Part shown: positions 16,265 through 23,902 of the stretch, in pieces | Position numbering within the stretch: the first letter of the stretch is position 1 | How the letters are laid out: the number at the start of each line of letters is the position of its first letter | DNA from: CAZFLM01 sp964519955 | GTDB lineage: Bacteria > Armatimonadota > Chthonomonadetes > Chthonomonadales > CAJBBX01 | NCBI GenBank assembly: GCA_964519955.1 | Contig: CAZFLM010000069.1 | Location: 1-36,186 of the forward strand | Length of the DNA: 36,186 bases | Direction of reading: 5' to 3' | The notes under the pieces: generated by a model | The model's input: the letters and a program-made list of their open reading frames with translations, nothing else | Database searches by the model: none | What the model was told of the DNA's origin: nothing | Program-made: the position numbers and the translations under genes

Positions 16265-16969
16265 ATGCGTCGGCCAAGCGCGTTCACCCTGATCGAGCTG
16301 CTTGTTGTTATCGCGATCATCGCCATTCTCGCTGCAATTCTGTTCCCGGTGTTCGCTCGAGCCCGTGAGAAGGCTCGCCAGACTTCCTGCCTGTCGAACG
16401 TCAAGCAGCTCGGCACTGCTACCGCGATGTACATCCAGGACTACGACGAGCGGTACCCGTACTTCCTGTGGAGCGGCGACAACCTGCACCACGGCGAGTT
16501 GTTCCCCTACGTCCTGCAGCCGTACATCAAGAACGGCAACATCTTCGTGTGTCCCAGCGACTCGGACCTGTACAACAGTTGGTGGTGGGATGGGCGCGAC
16601 AGCGGCCGCGCCAGCGTTGGCATACCCTCCGCGGGGCTGAGCTACGGCGCGAACGAGGCCCTGCACTGGGGCACCAAGGACGCCAAGATTCAGCGCCCGG
16701 CCAACACCATCTGGATCGCCGATGCCCAGGCGGCCCTCTTCAACGACTGGCACTGGTGGCCCTGCCGGGTGATCGCGGCCCAGGACGGCTCCTACAATGC
16801 CCACAACGGCGGCGTGAACGTCGGCTACAGCGACTACCACGCGAAGTTCCTCAACAACCACAACGTCATGGGCGACTACATGAACGGCAACCTCGTGATC
16901 GACCCCGAGGCGACCGGACCGCGCTACGCGGGATGGGACAACGGCTGCACGAAGCCTGCCAACTGGTAG
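16265..16969 (+). CDS. Prepilin-like protein with a variant H-X9-D domain (copy 3)
   Basis: 234 residues; ATG 16265 has AAAAGGAG upstream. The leader MRRPSA precedes FTLIELL, again with Ala before the cleavage point. The helix runs into LFPVFARAREKAR. CLSNVKQLGTATAMYIQDYDERYPY is typical of the family. The terminal box is HNGGVNVGYSDYHAKF, so the Gly of H-X9-DG is Tyr here. The middle contains many Trp and Asn residues (WWWDGRDSGR). It is alone between its own promoter and a strong terminator-like hairpin, with no small membrane protein behind it. Confidence 0.9.
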   Translation: MRRPSAFTLIELLVVIAIIAILAAILFPVFARAREKARQTSCLSNVKQLGTATAMYIQDYDERYPYFLWSGDNLHHGELFPYVLQPYIKNGNIFVCPSDSDLYNSWWWDGRDSGRASVGIPSAGLSYGANEALHWGTKDAKIQRPANTIWIADAQAALFNDWHWWPCRVIAAQDGSYNAHNGGVNVGYSDYHAKFLNNHNVMGDYMNGNLVIDPEATGPRYAGWDNGCTKPANW

Positions 16970-17011
16970 TCCCTGCCGCAGCCTGAGCGTGAGCCCCGAA
17001 CCGAACACGAG

Positions 17012-17050
17012 ACACGATGCCGCCCAGGATATCCCTGGGCGGCATCGTGT
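17012..17050 (+). terminator. Strong hairpin after prepilin copy 3
   Basis: A perfect 17-bp stem, 17012-17028 with 17034-17050 (ACACGATGCCGCCCAGG and its complement), with a 5-nt ATATC loop. It follows the stop by 43 bp. No T-run follows, so it may act as a 3' stabiliser as well as, or instead of, a terminator. Confidence 0.75.
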
Positions 17051-17089
17051 TGGGACCCCTCATCCGCAGCTCCCGCATCTCCGCGGCCA

Positions 17090-17107
17090 TGCTGAACATG
17101 TTTAGCA
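17090..17107. promoter_or_regulatory. Imperfect palindrome upstream of the copy 4 promoter
   Basis: TGCTGAACATGTTTAGCA has one mismatched pair in nine. It is the same length as the operator at 1342-1359, with the same TGCT...AGCA ends. It ends 12 bp before the -35 box, so it could be an upstream operator or activator site for a LacI-type protein. Confidence 0.45.
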
Positions 17108-17119
17108 CGCCCCAAGGCC

Positions 17120-17148
17120 TTGACAACGCTCACGATTCCCTAGATAAT
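17120..17148 (+). promoter_or_regulatory. Sigma-70-type promoter of prepilin copy 4
   Basis: TTGACA at 17120-17125, a 17-nt spacer and GATAAT at 17143-17148 (within TAGATAAT). The start near 17155 gives a leader of about 190 nt. Confidence 0.85.
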
Positions 17149-17166
17149 CGGCATGGGTGGTCGTCG

Positions 17167-17199
17167 CGTGGTACGCACGGAATGCCAGCGCATACCACG
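17167..17199 (+). promoter_or_regulatory. 5' leader hairpin of prepilin copy 4
   Basis: CGTGGTA (17167-17173) pairs with TACCACG (17193-17199), with further GC pairing inside, about 12 nt after the predicted start point. Function unknown. Confidence 0.4.
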
Positions 17200-17345
17200 G
17201 CGAGCCCGGCCTCCCGCCTATTGCGGTCGTGAGCGCCACGTCGAGGCGTCGATCCCGCTGCTTCCCTGCCCTCGCCATTCCGCGCATCGCCTCCGTGTCG
17301 CCTGTCCTTCGTCGCCGCACATCCTAAGAGAGAGGAGTCGCAACG

Positions 17346-18125
17346 ATGCGTCACCGCAACGCCTTCACGCTGATCGAACTGCTAGTTGTTATTGCGATTA
17401 TTGCAATCCTCGCTGCCATCCTGTTCCCCGTCTTCGCTCAGGCCCGCGAAAAGGCCCGGTCGGTCAGTTGTCTGTCAAACCTGAAGCAGATCGGCACCGG
17501 CTTCCTGATGTACACACAAGACTACGACGAGGCCATCTGCCCGCCGTTCATCGGCCCCACCGGCCCGCTCGCACAGACCTGGGACCGCCTCGTCCAGCCG
17601 TACATGAAGAACACGCAGATCATCTCCTGCCCGAGCGACGCGAACTCGCCCAGCGTTGACATCCGCAACGGGCAGATCGTAGCGGGCAACATGCAGAGGT
17701 CGTACACGGTTCCATCCAACATGGGTTGGGAGTGGTATCCGAACCGGCAGTTCAGCGTGAAGCTGGCCGCCATCCAGTTCCCGGCAATCACCATCTACCT
17801 CTTCGAGCGCGACAACTGCACCTGGATCGGTGGTGACTGGAACTGGTGCTCGGTGAGCGACGGAAGCAATGAGTGGGCCTACCGCCACAACAAACGGTCC
17901 AATCTGATGTACGTCGATGGCCACGCCAAGGTGGGCAACCCCGGCGATCCAGACAAGGGCATGTTCGCCATCCAGCCCGGCTACAGGTGCTGGAACGTGT
18001 GGTATGGCGGGTACCAGGGCGGTCCCGGCCTGGCCATTCGCATGACCGGCAACTGGCACGACATCATCCCCGCGCATGACGGCATCGACGTAACCTGTGG
18101 TGGCACCGAGGGCAACTGGCCTTAG
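17346..18125 (+). CDS. Prepilin-like protein with H-X9-DG C-terminal domain (copy 4)
   Basis: 259 residues; ATG 17346 follows GAGAGGAG. The leader MRHRNA precedes FTLIELL (Ala before the cleavage point). The helix runs into LFPVFAQAREKAR and CLSNLKQIGTGFLMYTQDYDE. HNKRSNLMYVDGHAKV gives H-X9-DG. Unlike the other copies it carries about 45 further residues after this box, rich in Gly and Trp. The membrane helix is encoded with unusually AT-rich codons (GTT ATT GCG ATT ATT GCA) in a GC-rich gene. A second small membrane protein gene follows 36 bp downstream, the same pairing as copy 1. Confidence 0.9.
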   Translation: MRHRNAFTLIELLVVIAIIAILAAILFPVFAQAREKARSVSCLSNLKQIGTGFLMYTQDYDEAICPPFIGPTGPLAQTWDRLVQPYMKNTQIISCPSDANSPSVDIRNGQIVAGNMQRSYTVPSNMGWEWYPNRQFSVKLAAIQFPAITIYLFERDNCTWIGGDWNWCSVSDGSNEWAYRHNKRSNLMYVDGHAKVGNPGDPDKGMFAIQPGYRCWNVWYGGYQGGPGLAIRMTGNWHDIIPAHDGIDVTCGGTEGNWP

Positions 18126-18161
18126 GTAGCTACGCGACGATTCGCTAGGAGGCGGCACAGG

Positions 18162-18458
18162 ATGAAAAGCGAGTTGGGCACGCCGGTCGTGGCGGTCGTG
18201 ATCCTGGTCGTGGTTTGCGCGCTGGCGTTCTGGGGCTATAAGGCGATGCAACCTGCCTACTACAAGCCATCGCCTGGTGTCGGGGGCACTCCGGCGGTCG
18301 GATCGCCGGGCTACGGCCCACCCGGGGGCGCCGCGCGAACCAACGCGTCGGGCACAACCAAGTCCGGGCGGCCATACGAGGTACCGCCCGTCGGCGCGAT
18401 CCCAGGAAAGCCGGGCGACCAACCCGGCGCGCCCGGGGGCGCACCACAGAGCCGGTAG
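18162..18458 (+). CDS. Small single-pass membrane protein with Pro/Gly-rich tail (copy 2)
   Basis: 98 residues; ATG 18162 has AGGAGG 9 nt upstream. One membrane helix (about residues 8-27, PVVAVVILVVVCALAFWGYK) is followed by AMQP and a long tail of Gly, Pro, Ala and Ser, probably disordered and outside the cytoplasm. It resembles the protein at 3185-3454 in start, helix, MQP position and tail composition, and both follow a prepilin gene. No family name is recognised. The repeated pairing suggests a role tied to pseudopilin function. Confidence 0.75.
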   Translation: MKSELGTPVVAVVILVVVCALAFWGYKAMQPAYYKPSPGVGGTPAVGSPGYGPPGGAARTNASGTTKSGRPYEVPPVGAIPGKPGDQPGAPGGAPQSR

Positions 18459-18465
18459 GTGATTA

Positions 18466-18501
18466 GAACAGGGGCTGGGCCAGGTTGGCTCGCCCCTGTT
18501 C
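18466..18501 (+). terminator. Terminator after the prepilin copy 4 unit
   Basis: GAACAGGGGC (18466-18475) pairs perfectly with GCCCCTGTTC (18492-18501). It starts 8 bp after the stop codon. No T-run follows, so efficiency is uncertain. Confidence 0.75.
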
Positions 18502-18633
18502 GGTGCAGCCGTCAACGGCCCTTCGACCCTTTCGGCCGCGTGTTATGCCGTACGGCTGCTGCGCCCGCGCTCCGAGGGGCGGACCCGATGTGGTGCGGCC
18601 CGAGCCCGTTACGCGCGGGTGAGGACAGCAGAG

Positions 18634-19488
18634 CTATCGCGAAACCAGGGCTCCGCTGCAGTACGATGCGGATGCCGCCTGGAACTGCGGGCCTGTTCCC
18701 TCAGCGCGAACCGTCACCGGAGAGCCCCTTAGGCGATCGCCAACGTCGCCGCCGCCCGGCCCCGTGGCGTAGAACGGAAGGCCGCCAATCCCATACGGGG
18801 ACCGAAGTGCCCACAACGTTCCTTTCGCCATGGCGACGAGGGCTTGCGTGTACTGCTGGCTGCACGTCGTCCGACTGAACCCGCCAGCCGCGGATCCGTC
18901 CTCCGCGATCGTTGATGCCCTGTAGCTGCCCCGTATCCCGCCGGCCATGAACTGATTCGACCAGGATCCTGGGTACAGCCCAGACCAGGCGCCCACAGTG
19001 CCGCTGCCCCATGCATGGCTCTGGCCGTCGTTAGGAACGGCTGCATCAACCGTGTCGAACGGGCTGCTGAAGGGCATGTTATAGACCCGGCCCCTGGCCG
19101 TCGAGGTGGAAGTAGCCTGGGCCGTGCTCCCAGTCACGCACGCCCAGACGTACTGGAGCGTGCAGTAGGTCGGTACCTCGCCCGGGTAGTCCGTTCGCCA
19201 TGTGAATCCGACTGCCGCCTGGTACCCGAGTTGCACCTGAGCAGTCTGGGCATCCGGCCCGAACGCATAGGCGAAGGCGCTGTCGCCACCCATGAACACG
19301 TTGTCGCTGGCGGCCCAGCAGAGGCCGCCACCAGCCCGAGTGCCCGAGCCCGAGGTGGTTACGGTGGGCCAGGTGACGTACCCGACGGTTGTCTGCAGGT
19401 GCCAGTCTGCGCGACCACGCGCGCCAGCCAGACATGCGGCGGCCGCGATGAGCACAGCCACCAGCCGACGTGAGGTGTTGGTCGTCAT
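18634..19488 (-). CDS. Secreted protein of unknown function, paralogue of its neighbour
   Basis: 284 residues; ATG 19488 has AAGGAGG 10 nt upstream, and the frame beyond is only a shadow. Residues 1-27 form a signal peptide (RRLVAVLIAAAACLAGARGRA) before DWHLQTTVGYVTW. The rest is rich in Gly, Ser, Thr, Tyr and Trp with several Cys, suggesting a disulphide-bonded beta-rich exoprotein. FTWRTDYPGEVPTYCTLQYV corresponds to FTWQPTSSSDWPSACTIQSI in the protein encoded at 19509-20258, so the two are related. No family is recognised. Third gene of a probable operon headed by a beta-propeller gene. Confidence 0.7.
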   Translation of the reverse strand: MTTNTSRRLVAVLIAAAACLAGARGRADWHLQTTVGYVTWPTVTTSGSGTRAGGGLCWAASDNVFMGGDSAFAYAFGPDAQTAQVQLGYQAAVGFTWRTDYPGEVPTYCTLQYVWACVTGSTAQATSTSTARGRVYNMPFSSPFDTVDAAVPNDGQSHAWGSGTVGAWSGLYPGSWSNQFMAGGIRGSYRASTIAEDGSAAGGFSRTTCSQQYTQALVAMAKGTLWALRSPYGIGGLPFYATGPGGGDVGDRLRGSPVTVRAEGTGPQFQAASASYCSGALVSR

Positions 19489-19508
19489 TGCTCTGTGGCC
19501 TCCTTCCC

Positions 19509-20258
19509 CTACTGCACCGTGTAGATGTCGCTGACAATCGCGCTGGCAGCGGCCGCGCTGTCCGACGCGCTGCCTGTGAAGTCGACCCGTGCCGTCACGT
19601 CCGTGTTGCTGACGGTGAACGTGATGGTGATCGCCGATGGCGTGGCAAAATGAGCCGGGAACCACGCAGCAGCGTAGGCACGGGTTACTCCCACGGTGTC
19701 GATGCGACGCTCCCACCACGCGCCGGTCAGGCCCTGAATGGTGTGGAGGCTCGAAGTCGACGTGGTGATCGTCAGGTTCGGGTCGGATGTGTCGACCTGG
19801 ACCGTGGGTACGGGCGCGTCGAGCACCGGCGAGGCCGTGTTAGGCAGCGTGCTCGTTACCAGGTCCGCCCCGCCGGTGACGTAGACGTGAGCGGTGCCGG
19901 TGCCGCCCTTGCAGAAGGCCTTGTAGCCACGCTGGCTGATGCTCTGGATCGTGCAGGCAGACGGCCAGTCAGAGCTACTAGTTGGCTGCCAGGTGAAGGT
20001 CCACGTGCCCGAGTTGGCAGCCTGCGCCTGCGCGTACAGGGCGCTACCGGTTTGCCCGAACACAGACGCATAGGCGATGGCCATCGTCTTCCCACTCAGC
20101 GCGTATGACATAGCCTGGGTAGATGGACTGGAGGACGACGACTGCGAGTTCGTGGATACGACAGACACCTGCCAGGTACCCGCAGTCGCCGGCACAGCAA
20201 GCACAGCAACCAGAGCCGCCGCTGCGGTCATGTACAGGACCCGAGATAAGACGGACAT
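19509..20258 (-). CDS. Secreted protein of unknown function
   Basis: 249 residues; ATG 20258 follows AAGGAGGATCAGG, which decides the start over longer frames. A signal peptide (to about residue 26, ...VLAVPATAG) is followed by TWQVSVVSTNSQ and a serine run (SQSSSSSPS). Pattern FTW-x(10,11)-P-x2-CT[IL]Q is shared with the next gene. The C-terminal half is Thr/Ser/Val-rich, beta-sandwich-like (AITITFTVSNTDVTARVDFTGS). Probably a surface or extracellular protein, or a minor fibre component. It is 76 bp after the propeller gene and 20 bp before its paralogue. Confidence 0.7.
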   Translation of the reverse strand: MSVLSRVLYMTAAAALVAVLAVPATAGTWQVSVVSTNSQSSSSSPSTQAMSYALSGKTMAIAYASVFGQTGSALYAQAQAANSGTWTFTWQPTSSSDWPSACTIQSISQRGYKAFCKGGTGTAHVYVTGGADLVTSTLPNTASPVLDAPVPTVQVDTSDPNLTITTSTSSLHTIQGLTGAWWERRIDTVGVTRAYAAAWFPAHFATPSAITITFTVSNTDVTARVDFTGSASDSAAAASAIVSDIYTVQ

Positions 20259-20334
20259 CCTGATCCTCCTTGTCTGCGATTCCGAAGTCGTTACGTCCCG
20301 AGTGCCGGGCTCGCGCGCCGGCACCGAATGCCGC

Positions 20335-21594
20335 TTACCTCCTTTCCGGCACCGAGCCGATGCCCCGGTACATGCGCACCGACCTCGGTGCCTCCGCTGA
20401 TCCTGGCGTCGCGCGAGGACGCCAGACACCAACGACTACGAACTGGCCCGACACGTGCGGCACCCCGCAGACCACACCAGTCGGGTCGCGCCACTTGCAG
20501 GTCCAGTCGCGGAGGTCCATGACCTCCCACCCGGGGTGCGCCTCCATGTCGCCGACCACCAAGGCACGATGCCCCGACACGACCAGCCCCATAGCACCAA
20601 GCCGCATGGGCCGAAACCGTAGCGTCTTGCCTGTGTCCCAGTTCAGCAAATACAACCCGTTGGTCGTCGCCGCATAGACGTCGCCCTCGTCGCCCGACAA
20701 GCCCCAGGCTGGGCTCGTGCGCTGCTTCCAGACGCACTTGCCTGTTCGGGCGCTCAACGCATACGTGAAGCCAGCCCCGTCGGACATGACGACGCGATCG
20801 CCGCAGACCACCGGAGCGCAGTACGCCAGCGAGACGCTTGACTTCTCGACGAAGCCATCCGACTGGCTCTGCAGCCCATCGCTCCGGAAGCGCCACAGTC
20901 GTCGACCGGACGCGGGGTCGAAGGCGCACGCAGTGCCGAGATCCGGTCCGAAGTAGATCGCCGCCTCGGTAACCGCCGGGGGGGCAGACGGGGCAAGCAC
21001 CCGAGCGGCCTCAGCGTCGAAGTGGGAATTCCAGACGAAGGAACCGTCCGCACGACGGTAAGCTGTGAGGCCCCCAAGGGTGCGCACGATGACCCGATCC
21101 CGCCAGATCGCGGCGGGGCTCAGGATGGGCCCGCGGTCCGGCGGATCGTAGATCGAACTCGCCGTCCACACCACCCGCCCGGTGCGGGTGTCGACAGCGG
21201 TCAAGATGCCGGCAGCCACGCTCGAGACAGACACATAGGCTGTGCTCCCAGCTACGGTGAGAGGTGGGGCGGCCGCGACCTCGGCCCGATGGCCCTGTGG
21301 GTCCAGCGGCAGTCGTGCGGCAAGGTCCAGCGTCCACCGTGGCTCCCCGCTTCGCGCGTCGAGTGCGTGCACGACGCCGTCGGAAGTCAGCGCGAGGACG
21401 GGACCACCGGGACACGGGACCGGCTCGCCGAGGAGATCGAGCGGACGGTCCCACACAAGGCGGTACGAAGCGCCAATGCGCGACGCAGCGCGACCTGATG
21501 CAACCTGGAGATTGGGGTGGGGTCTCGGCGCAGAGCGCGTCCCGGGAGCCCAGAGAGACGAGAGACCGACGAGCAGACAGGCGACGAGACGCAC
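20335..21594 (-). CDS. Exported PQQ-like beta-propeller protein
   Basis: 419 residues from GTG 21594, chosen because AAGGAGG lies 5-6 nt before it and the signal peptide follows at once (RLVACLLVGLSSLWAP). About seven blades are visible from repeated aspartate-glycine-tryptophan motifs: DARSGEPRWT, DTRTGRVVWT, RRADGSFVWN, DPASGRRLWR, SARTGKCVWK, NWDTGKTLRF and DLRDWTCKW. This is the quinoprotein/BamB-like propeller fold. No PQQ-ligand set or catalytic partner is seen, so a scaffold or binding role in the periplasm or cell surface is more likely than an enzyme. It has its own promoter at 21736-21764 and heads the operon with two secreted unknowns. Confidence 0.8.
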   Translation of the reverse strand: MRLVACLLVGLSSLWAPGTRSAPRPHPNLQVASGRAASRIGASYRLVWDRPLDLLGEPVPCPGGPVLALTSDGVVHALDARSGEPRWTLDLAARLPLDPQGHRAEVAAAPPLTVAGSTAYVSVSSVAAGILTAVDTRTGRVVWTASSIYDPPDRGPILSPAAIWRDRVIVRTLGGLTAYRRADGSFVWNSHFDAEAARVLAPSAPPAVTEAAIYFGPDLGTACAFDPASGRRLWRFRSDGLQSQSDGFVEKSSVSLAYCAPVVCGDRVVMSDGAGFTYALSARTGKCVWKQRTSPAWGLSGDEGDVYAATTNGLYLLNWDTGKTLRFRPMRLGAMGLVVSGHRALVVGDMEAHPGWEVMDLRDWTCKWRDPTGVVCGVPHVSGQFVVVGVWRPRATPGSAEAPRSVRMYRGIGSVPERR

Positions 21595-21735
21595 GACGCC
21601 CTCCTTCGCAGCACTAGGCTGCAGCGGTAGCCCACCATCGGGAAGACACACATAGTTCGGCGAACGGATCAGGGCCCGGGTGGACCGTCAATCGTCCACG
21701 ATGTTCTGGGCTCCAGGTGCGACGCATCCTCTTCT

Positions 21736-21764
21736 ATTGTAGCACTGCTACTAGAACCTAACAA
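21736..21764 (-). promoter_or_regulatory. Sigma-70-type promoter of the beta-propeller operon
   Basis: On the minus strand TTGTTA (21764-21759), a 17-nt spacer and TACAAT (21741-21736). It is in an AT-rich pocket of otherwise GC-rich DNA. The leader to GTG 21594 would be about 135 nt. Confidence 0.7.
21739..21751. promoter_or_regulatory. Small palindrome over the -10 box
   Basis: GTAGCACTGCTAC has 6-bp arms around one base. It overlaps part of the -10 hexamer of the minus-strand promoter and could be a repressor site. Short enough to be chance. Confidence 0.35.
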
Positions 21765-21869
21765 GTGGATATTCATAGACTCGTGTAACAGGCGTTCAGG
21801 CGCATACGGCGTGGAGTTGTGCGTGCCAGCCGCGCCCGCGAAGGAACGAGGCCACTGCCAAGCGAGATC

Positions 21870-21900
21870 GAGGGGCCGCCGCTTGATGCAGCAGCCCCTC
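21870..21900 (-). terminator. Possible terminator after the beta-helix gene
   Basis: GAGGGGC (21870-21876) pairs with GCCCCTC (21894-21900), with extra GC pairing inside. It lies about 54 bp past the stop of the minus-strand gene at 21954. No T-run. Confidence 0.45.
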
Positions 21901-21953
21901 GTGGCTCGCGGTCTACCGATCCCCATACTCGCACCGACAGAGCTTCCGGCAAC

Positions 21954-23603
21954 TCAGCTTCGTGCTCGCCCCGCAGCCCCGTGGCGCTCATACCGCACCT
22001 GCGCCGGGATCCGGTTGGCTGCCGAGCCCGCCACGTCCGGCCCATACGGCGGCCACGCCAGCGCCGCCGGCCAGAACGCCGGCCGCGCCTTCAGGTACAG
22101 CGAAGCGGGCAGCCTCGTCGAGCCAGGCAATACGCCCCAGTCCGTCCGGTCGCCGAACACGTTCCCGGCGATCAGGCTGCCCTGCGAGGTGCGCTCGTAC
22201 GTGTGCTTCTGCAGCTCGATCTTCGACCCGTTCAGCAACTGGTTGCCCACGATCACCTGGTTGTCGTTCTCACCCTCCACGACGAACCCGTCACCCTCTT
22301 GCCAGTAGCCGTAGTTCCTCGGCTGCCCCAGCGCGCAGTTGCGGAAGTAGAAGATCGGCCCGTTCGTGTAGTGCGAGTGGTCCACCGCGCCGACGTAGAA
22401 GACGTTCCCCTCCCACAGCACGTGGTGCGCCTCGTTGCCGTGCGCCACGATGTCCGCGGTGATGTACGCGTCGGTGATCCCGTTCAGCGCCTTGCTGTTG
22501 ACCCACTTCTCGTTCTTGGCCTCGGCGGGGGCGTTCGGGGAGTGCGCCAGATCGCGCACGCGGTCCACGTTCAGGTTGTAGCCGAAGATGCAGTAGCTCG
22601 GCCCGACCTCGGCGGCCATCGCGTGGCGCAGATCGCGGAACACGTTGTTCTCGGCCTTGCACAGCGTCGAGAGGTCGCGGAACTCGACGCCGTAGCCATT
22701 GCCCCCCGGCCCCTTCTCCTTCGCCTGGTCGAAGAAGCAGCCCTCGACCACGACCTGCCGCGAGAAGCAGATCTCCAGGTGATGCCGGGCCGCGTCGACG
22801 CTGACCACGTTGCGGATGTACCCGTTGCTGACGCGCTTCACGAAGAGCGTGCTCGTGCGATCGCCCACTCCGTCCGGCATCTCGATGCGCAGACCCTCCA
22901 GCCCGACGTTCGCCACCGGCCGCAGCTTGGCGACGATGGCGTGCTTCTGCCCCGCGCCAACGTGGTCGAGCCCCATCGCCAGCGGCAGGTCGATGCCGAT
23001 GCCGTCCTTGTCGACGCGGGTCACCAGGAACACGCCGCCCCGCCCGCGCCGAGCATCGTCGTAGCTCCAGCGGTCCAGATCCTCCTCCACCAGCACCGTG
23101 TCGCCCACCGCCAGGTCGCGCGTGTCGGCCAGCGGGACGTAGGCGCCGCGGGGAGCCACGTCGGCGGTCACCTGGCGCGGCTGGAACTCCGGCCCGAGCT
23201 TGGCGTACTCGTAGCGCCCACCACTGCCCCACCAGCAGAACACGGTGCCTGCGTGCGGCGACCGAAAGATGGTCTTCTCCGGCCCGGCGCCCTTCAGGAT
23301 CACGTTGCTCTTCGAGATAGTCAGCTTGCCGCAGCAGTAGACACCCGCCGGGAAGCTCAGGATGGTCGGCTCGGCGAGCCCGTCGATGAGCGCCTGGAGC
23401 GCCGCCGTCACGTCGCCCTTGCCAGGCTTCACGCCTCGCTGGGTGACATCGACCGTCATCCAGCGCCCCGGGAAGGGGTCATGCCACGCCACGTCGCGGA
23501 ACCCGCCCGGCGGCAAGCGCGCCTCCAGGCTATCGCCGGCGGCAGCCCCCGCAAGCCCCGCAACGAGCGATGCGACGAGGCCCACGCAGCGAAGCATATC
23601 CAT
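21954..23603 (-). CDS. Secreted right-handed beta-helix protein, pectate-lyase-like
   Basis: 549 residues from ATG 23603 (a second ATG lies two codons in; the upstream GGGGGAT is a weak ribosome site). A signal peptide ends near residue 22 (...AGAAAG). GVKPGKGDVTAALQALIDGL and ILSFPAGVYCCGKLTISKSNVILKGAG are the hallmark entry of pectate-lyase-3/GH28-type parallel beta-helices. Repeated strands with Asn/Gly turns follow (GYIRNVVSVDAARHHLEICF, VVVEGCFFDQ, NNVFRDLRHAM, VLWEGNVFYVG). It could be a polysaccharide lyase, a hydrolase or an epimerase; catalytic residues cannot be assigned by eye. Its neighbours suggest pectin or rhamnogalacturonan as substrate. Confidence 0.8.
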   Translation of the reverse strand: MDMLRCVGLVASLVAGLAGAAAGDSLEARLPPGGFRDVAWHDPFPGRWMTVDVTQRGVKPGKGDVTAALQALIDGLAEPTILSFPAGVYCCGKLTISKSNVILKGAGPEKTIFRSPHAGTVFCWWGSGGRYEYAKLGPEFQPRQVTADVAPRGAYVPLADTRDLAVGDTVLVEEDLDRWSYDDARRGRGGVFLVTRVDKDGIGIDLPLAMGLDHVGAGQKHAIVAKLRPVANVGLEGLRIEMPDGVGDRTSTLFVKRVSNGYIRNVVSVDAARHHLEICFSRQVVVEGCFFDQAKEKGPGGNGYGVEFRDLSTLCKAENNVFRDLRHAMAAEVGPSYCIFGYNLNVDRVRDLAHSPNAPAEAKNEKWVNSKALNGITDAYITADIVAHGNEAHHVLWEGNVFYVGAVDHSHYTNGPIFYFRNCALGQPRNYGYWQEGDGFVVEGENDNQVIVGNQLLNGSKIELQKHTYERTSQGSLIAGNVFGDRTDWGVLPGSTRLPASLYLKARPAFWPAALAWPPYGPDVAGSAANRIPAQVRYERHGAAGRARS

Positions 23604-23666
23604 TGGCCCATCCCCCAGAAGCGCAGAGGACGAGCCGCCAGGCCCGCCCCCTCGCCCATCGACAAC

Positions 23667-23885
23667 GGTGGCGACGGAGCGCCACCCTCCAGCAGCCCAC
23701 CACCATCCGAGCCGCGACTGGCCGGGCCGCGACGTTCAGCGACCCAGAAGGAGCGGGGGCCGACGCACCCCGACGCGCACCGGTGGCGACGGAGCGCCAC
23801 CCTCCAGCAACCAACCACCATCGGAGCCGCGACTGGCCGGGCCGCGCCATTCAGCGGCCCAGAAGGAGCGGGTGGCCGACGCACC
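23667..23885. repeat. Two tandem copies of a roughly 104-bp repeat (period 115 bp)
   Basis: Copies at 23667-23769 and 23782-23885 are about 90% alike by eye. Each begins GGTGGCGACGGAGCGCCACC, itself a 7-bp stem (GGTGGCG/CGCCACC), and ends GGCCGACGCACC. It fills the gap between two minus-strand genes and ends 17 bp before the GH116 stop. No copy is seen elsewhere in the window. It is unrelated to the 73-bp REP unit. Confidence 0.85.
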
Positions 23886-23902
23886 TCGCCACGCAGCGGC
23901 CG

